Part shown: positions 4,920 to 5,119 of the stretch, in pieces
Layout of the letters: the number at the start of each line of letters is the position of its first letter
Numbering within the stretch: position 1 is the stretch's first letter
Origin: Kangiella sp.
Lineage (GTDB): Bacteria > Pseudomonadota > Gammaproteobacteria > Enterobacterales > Kangiellaceae
Assembly: GCA_026195755.1 (NCBI GenBank)
Contig: JAPHRL010000020.1
Location: 1 to 5,119 of the forward strand
DNA: 5,119 bases
Direction of reading: 5' to 3'
Program-made: the position numbers and the translations under genes
The notes under the pieces: generated by a model
Database searches by the model: none
Told to the model about the DNA's origin: nothing
Seen by the model: the letters and a program-made list of their open reading frames with translations, nothing else

Positions 4920-5119
4920 ATGTTTTTTCGTTTCTTTTTCTTAATCTTTATTGTTCTGGCTGCTCTCGAAATCTATGTGCTGATTGAAGTCGGCAACTGG
5001 ATTGGCGCACCCGCCACCATCGGTTTAATTCTACTGACCGGTATTATTGGCGTAGGCTTGCTTAAGCATCAGGGCTTATCGGTGTTCGAGCGTTTTAAAA
5101 GCAAGATGCAACAAGGGCA
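4920..5119 (+). CDS. fxsA: FxsA family membrane protein, N-terminal part (3' end outside window)
   Basis: The first 66 residues of an FxsA-type cytoplasmic membrane protein; E. coli FxsA was named because overproduction relieves F-plasmid exclusion of phage T7, and its normal role is unclear. Visible features are a Phe-rich first membrane segment (about 2-22, M-F-F-R-F-F-F), the family motif E-I-Y-V-L-I-E-V-G (17-25), a second hydrophobic segment with T-G-I-I-G-V-G-L-L-K (40-49), and the start of a basic amphipathic stretch. The frame is open to the right edge, so truncation is a window effect. In E. coli fxsA lies in the same chromosomal neighbourhood as cutA and dsbD, which supports the call. 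It is divergent from cutA, with a weak ribosome site (GACAG) before the ATG. Confidence 0.93.
   Translation, partial: MFFRFFFLIFIVLAALEIYVLIEVGNWIGAPATIGLILLTGIIGVGLLKHQGLSVFERFKSKMQQG

Noticed and set aside
1..5119. CRISPR array, tRNA, rRNA, insertion sequence or attachment site
   Set aside because: No spaced direct repeats, RNA gene signatures, transposase fragments or terminal repeats flanking the four-gene unit were seen by eye.

Overview
The window looks like chromosomal DNA of a mid-GC gammaproteobacterium, plausibly marine. The basis is gene content: dsbD, cutA and fxsA cluster in Escherichia coli and relatives, and the proteins here align well with E. coli DsbD and CutA. I cannot name a genus from the sequence alone. 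Six complete or partial genes lie on the minus strand and one on the plus strand. Coding density is high and no gene-free stretch reaches 300 bases.

Layout, left to right: (1) 1-1100, minus: the N-terminal 366 residues of DsbD, the inner-membrane thiol reductant conduit, cut by the window edge. (2) 1101-1259: gap with a weak dsbD promoter candidate. (3) 1260-4282, minus: a compact four-gene unit, transcribed right to left as TlpA-like periplasmic thioredoxin, DUF4266 small lipoprotein ending in Cys-Gly-Cys-Asn, DUF3570 exported beta-barrel-like protein, and ApbE-type FAD:protein FMN transferase. Junctions are a 4-base ATGA overlap, 38 bases and 13 bases. (4) 4283-4498: gap with two adjacent palindromes, the probable control region of the unit. 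(5) 4499-4852, minus: cutA. (6) 4853-4919: divergent promoter region with overlapping -10 elements. (7) 4920 to the end, plus: start of fxsA.

The notable content is the four-gene unit, which sits between cutA and dsbD, genes adjacent in E. coli. It combines an FMN-attaching enzyme, an exported protein with a DSLTGAS sequence resembling the covalent-FMN attachment motif, a Cys-containing lipoprotein, and a thioredoxin that the neighbouring DsbD could keep reduced. I infer an envelope redox system in which DsbD feeds the thioredoxin, which acts on the lipoprotein, and DUF3570 carries covalent FMN. The families and motifs are read from sequence; the flavinylation of DUF3570 and the electron path are inference.

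Two further oddities are that ApbE lacks a signal peptide or lipobox, and has Gly where the family usually has its metal-binding Asp.
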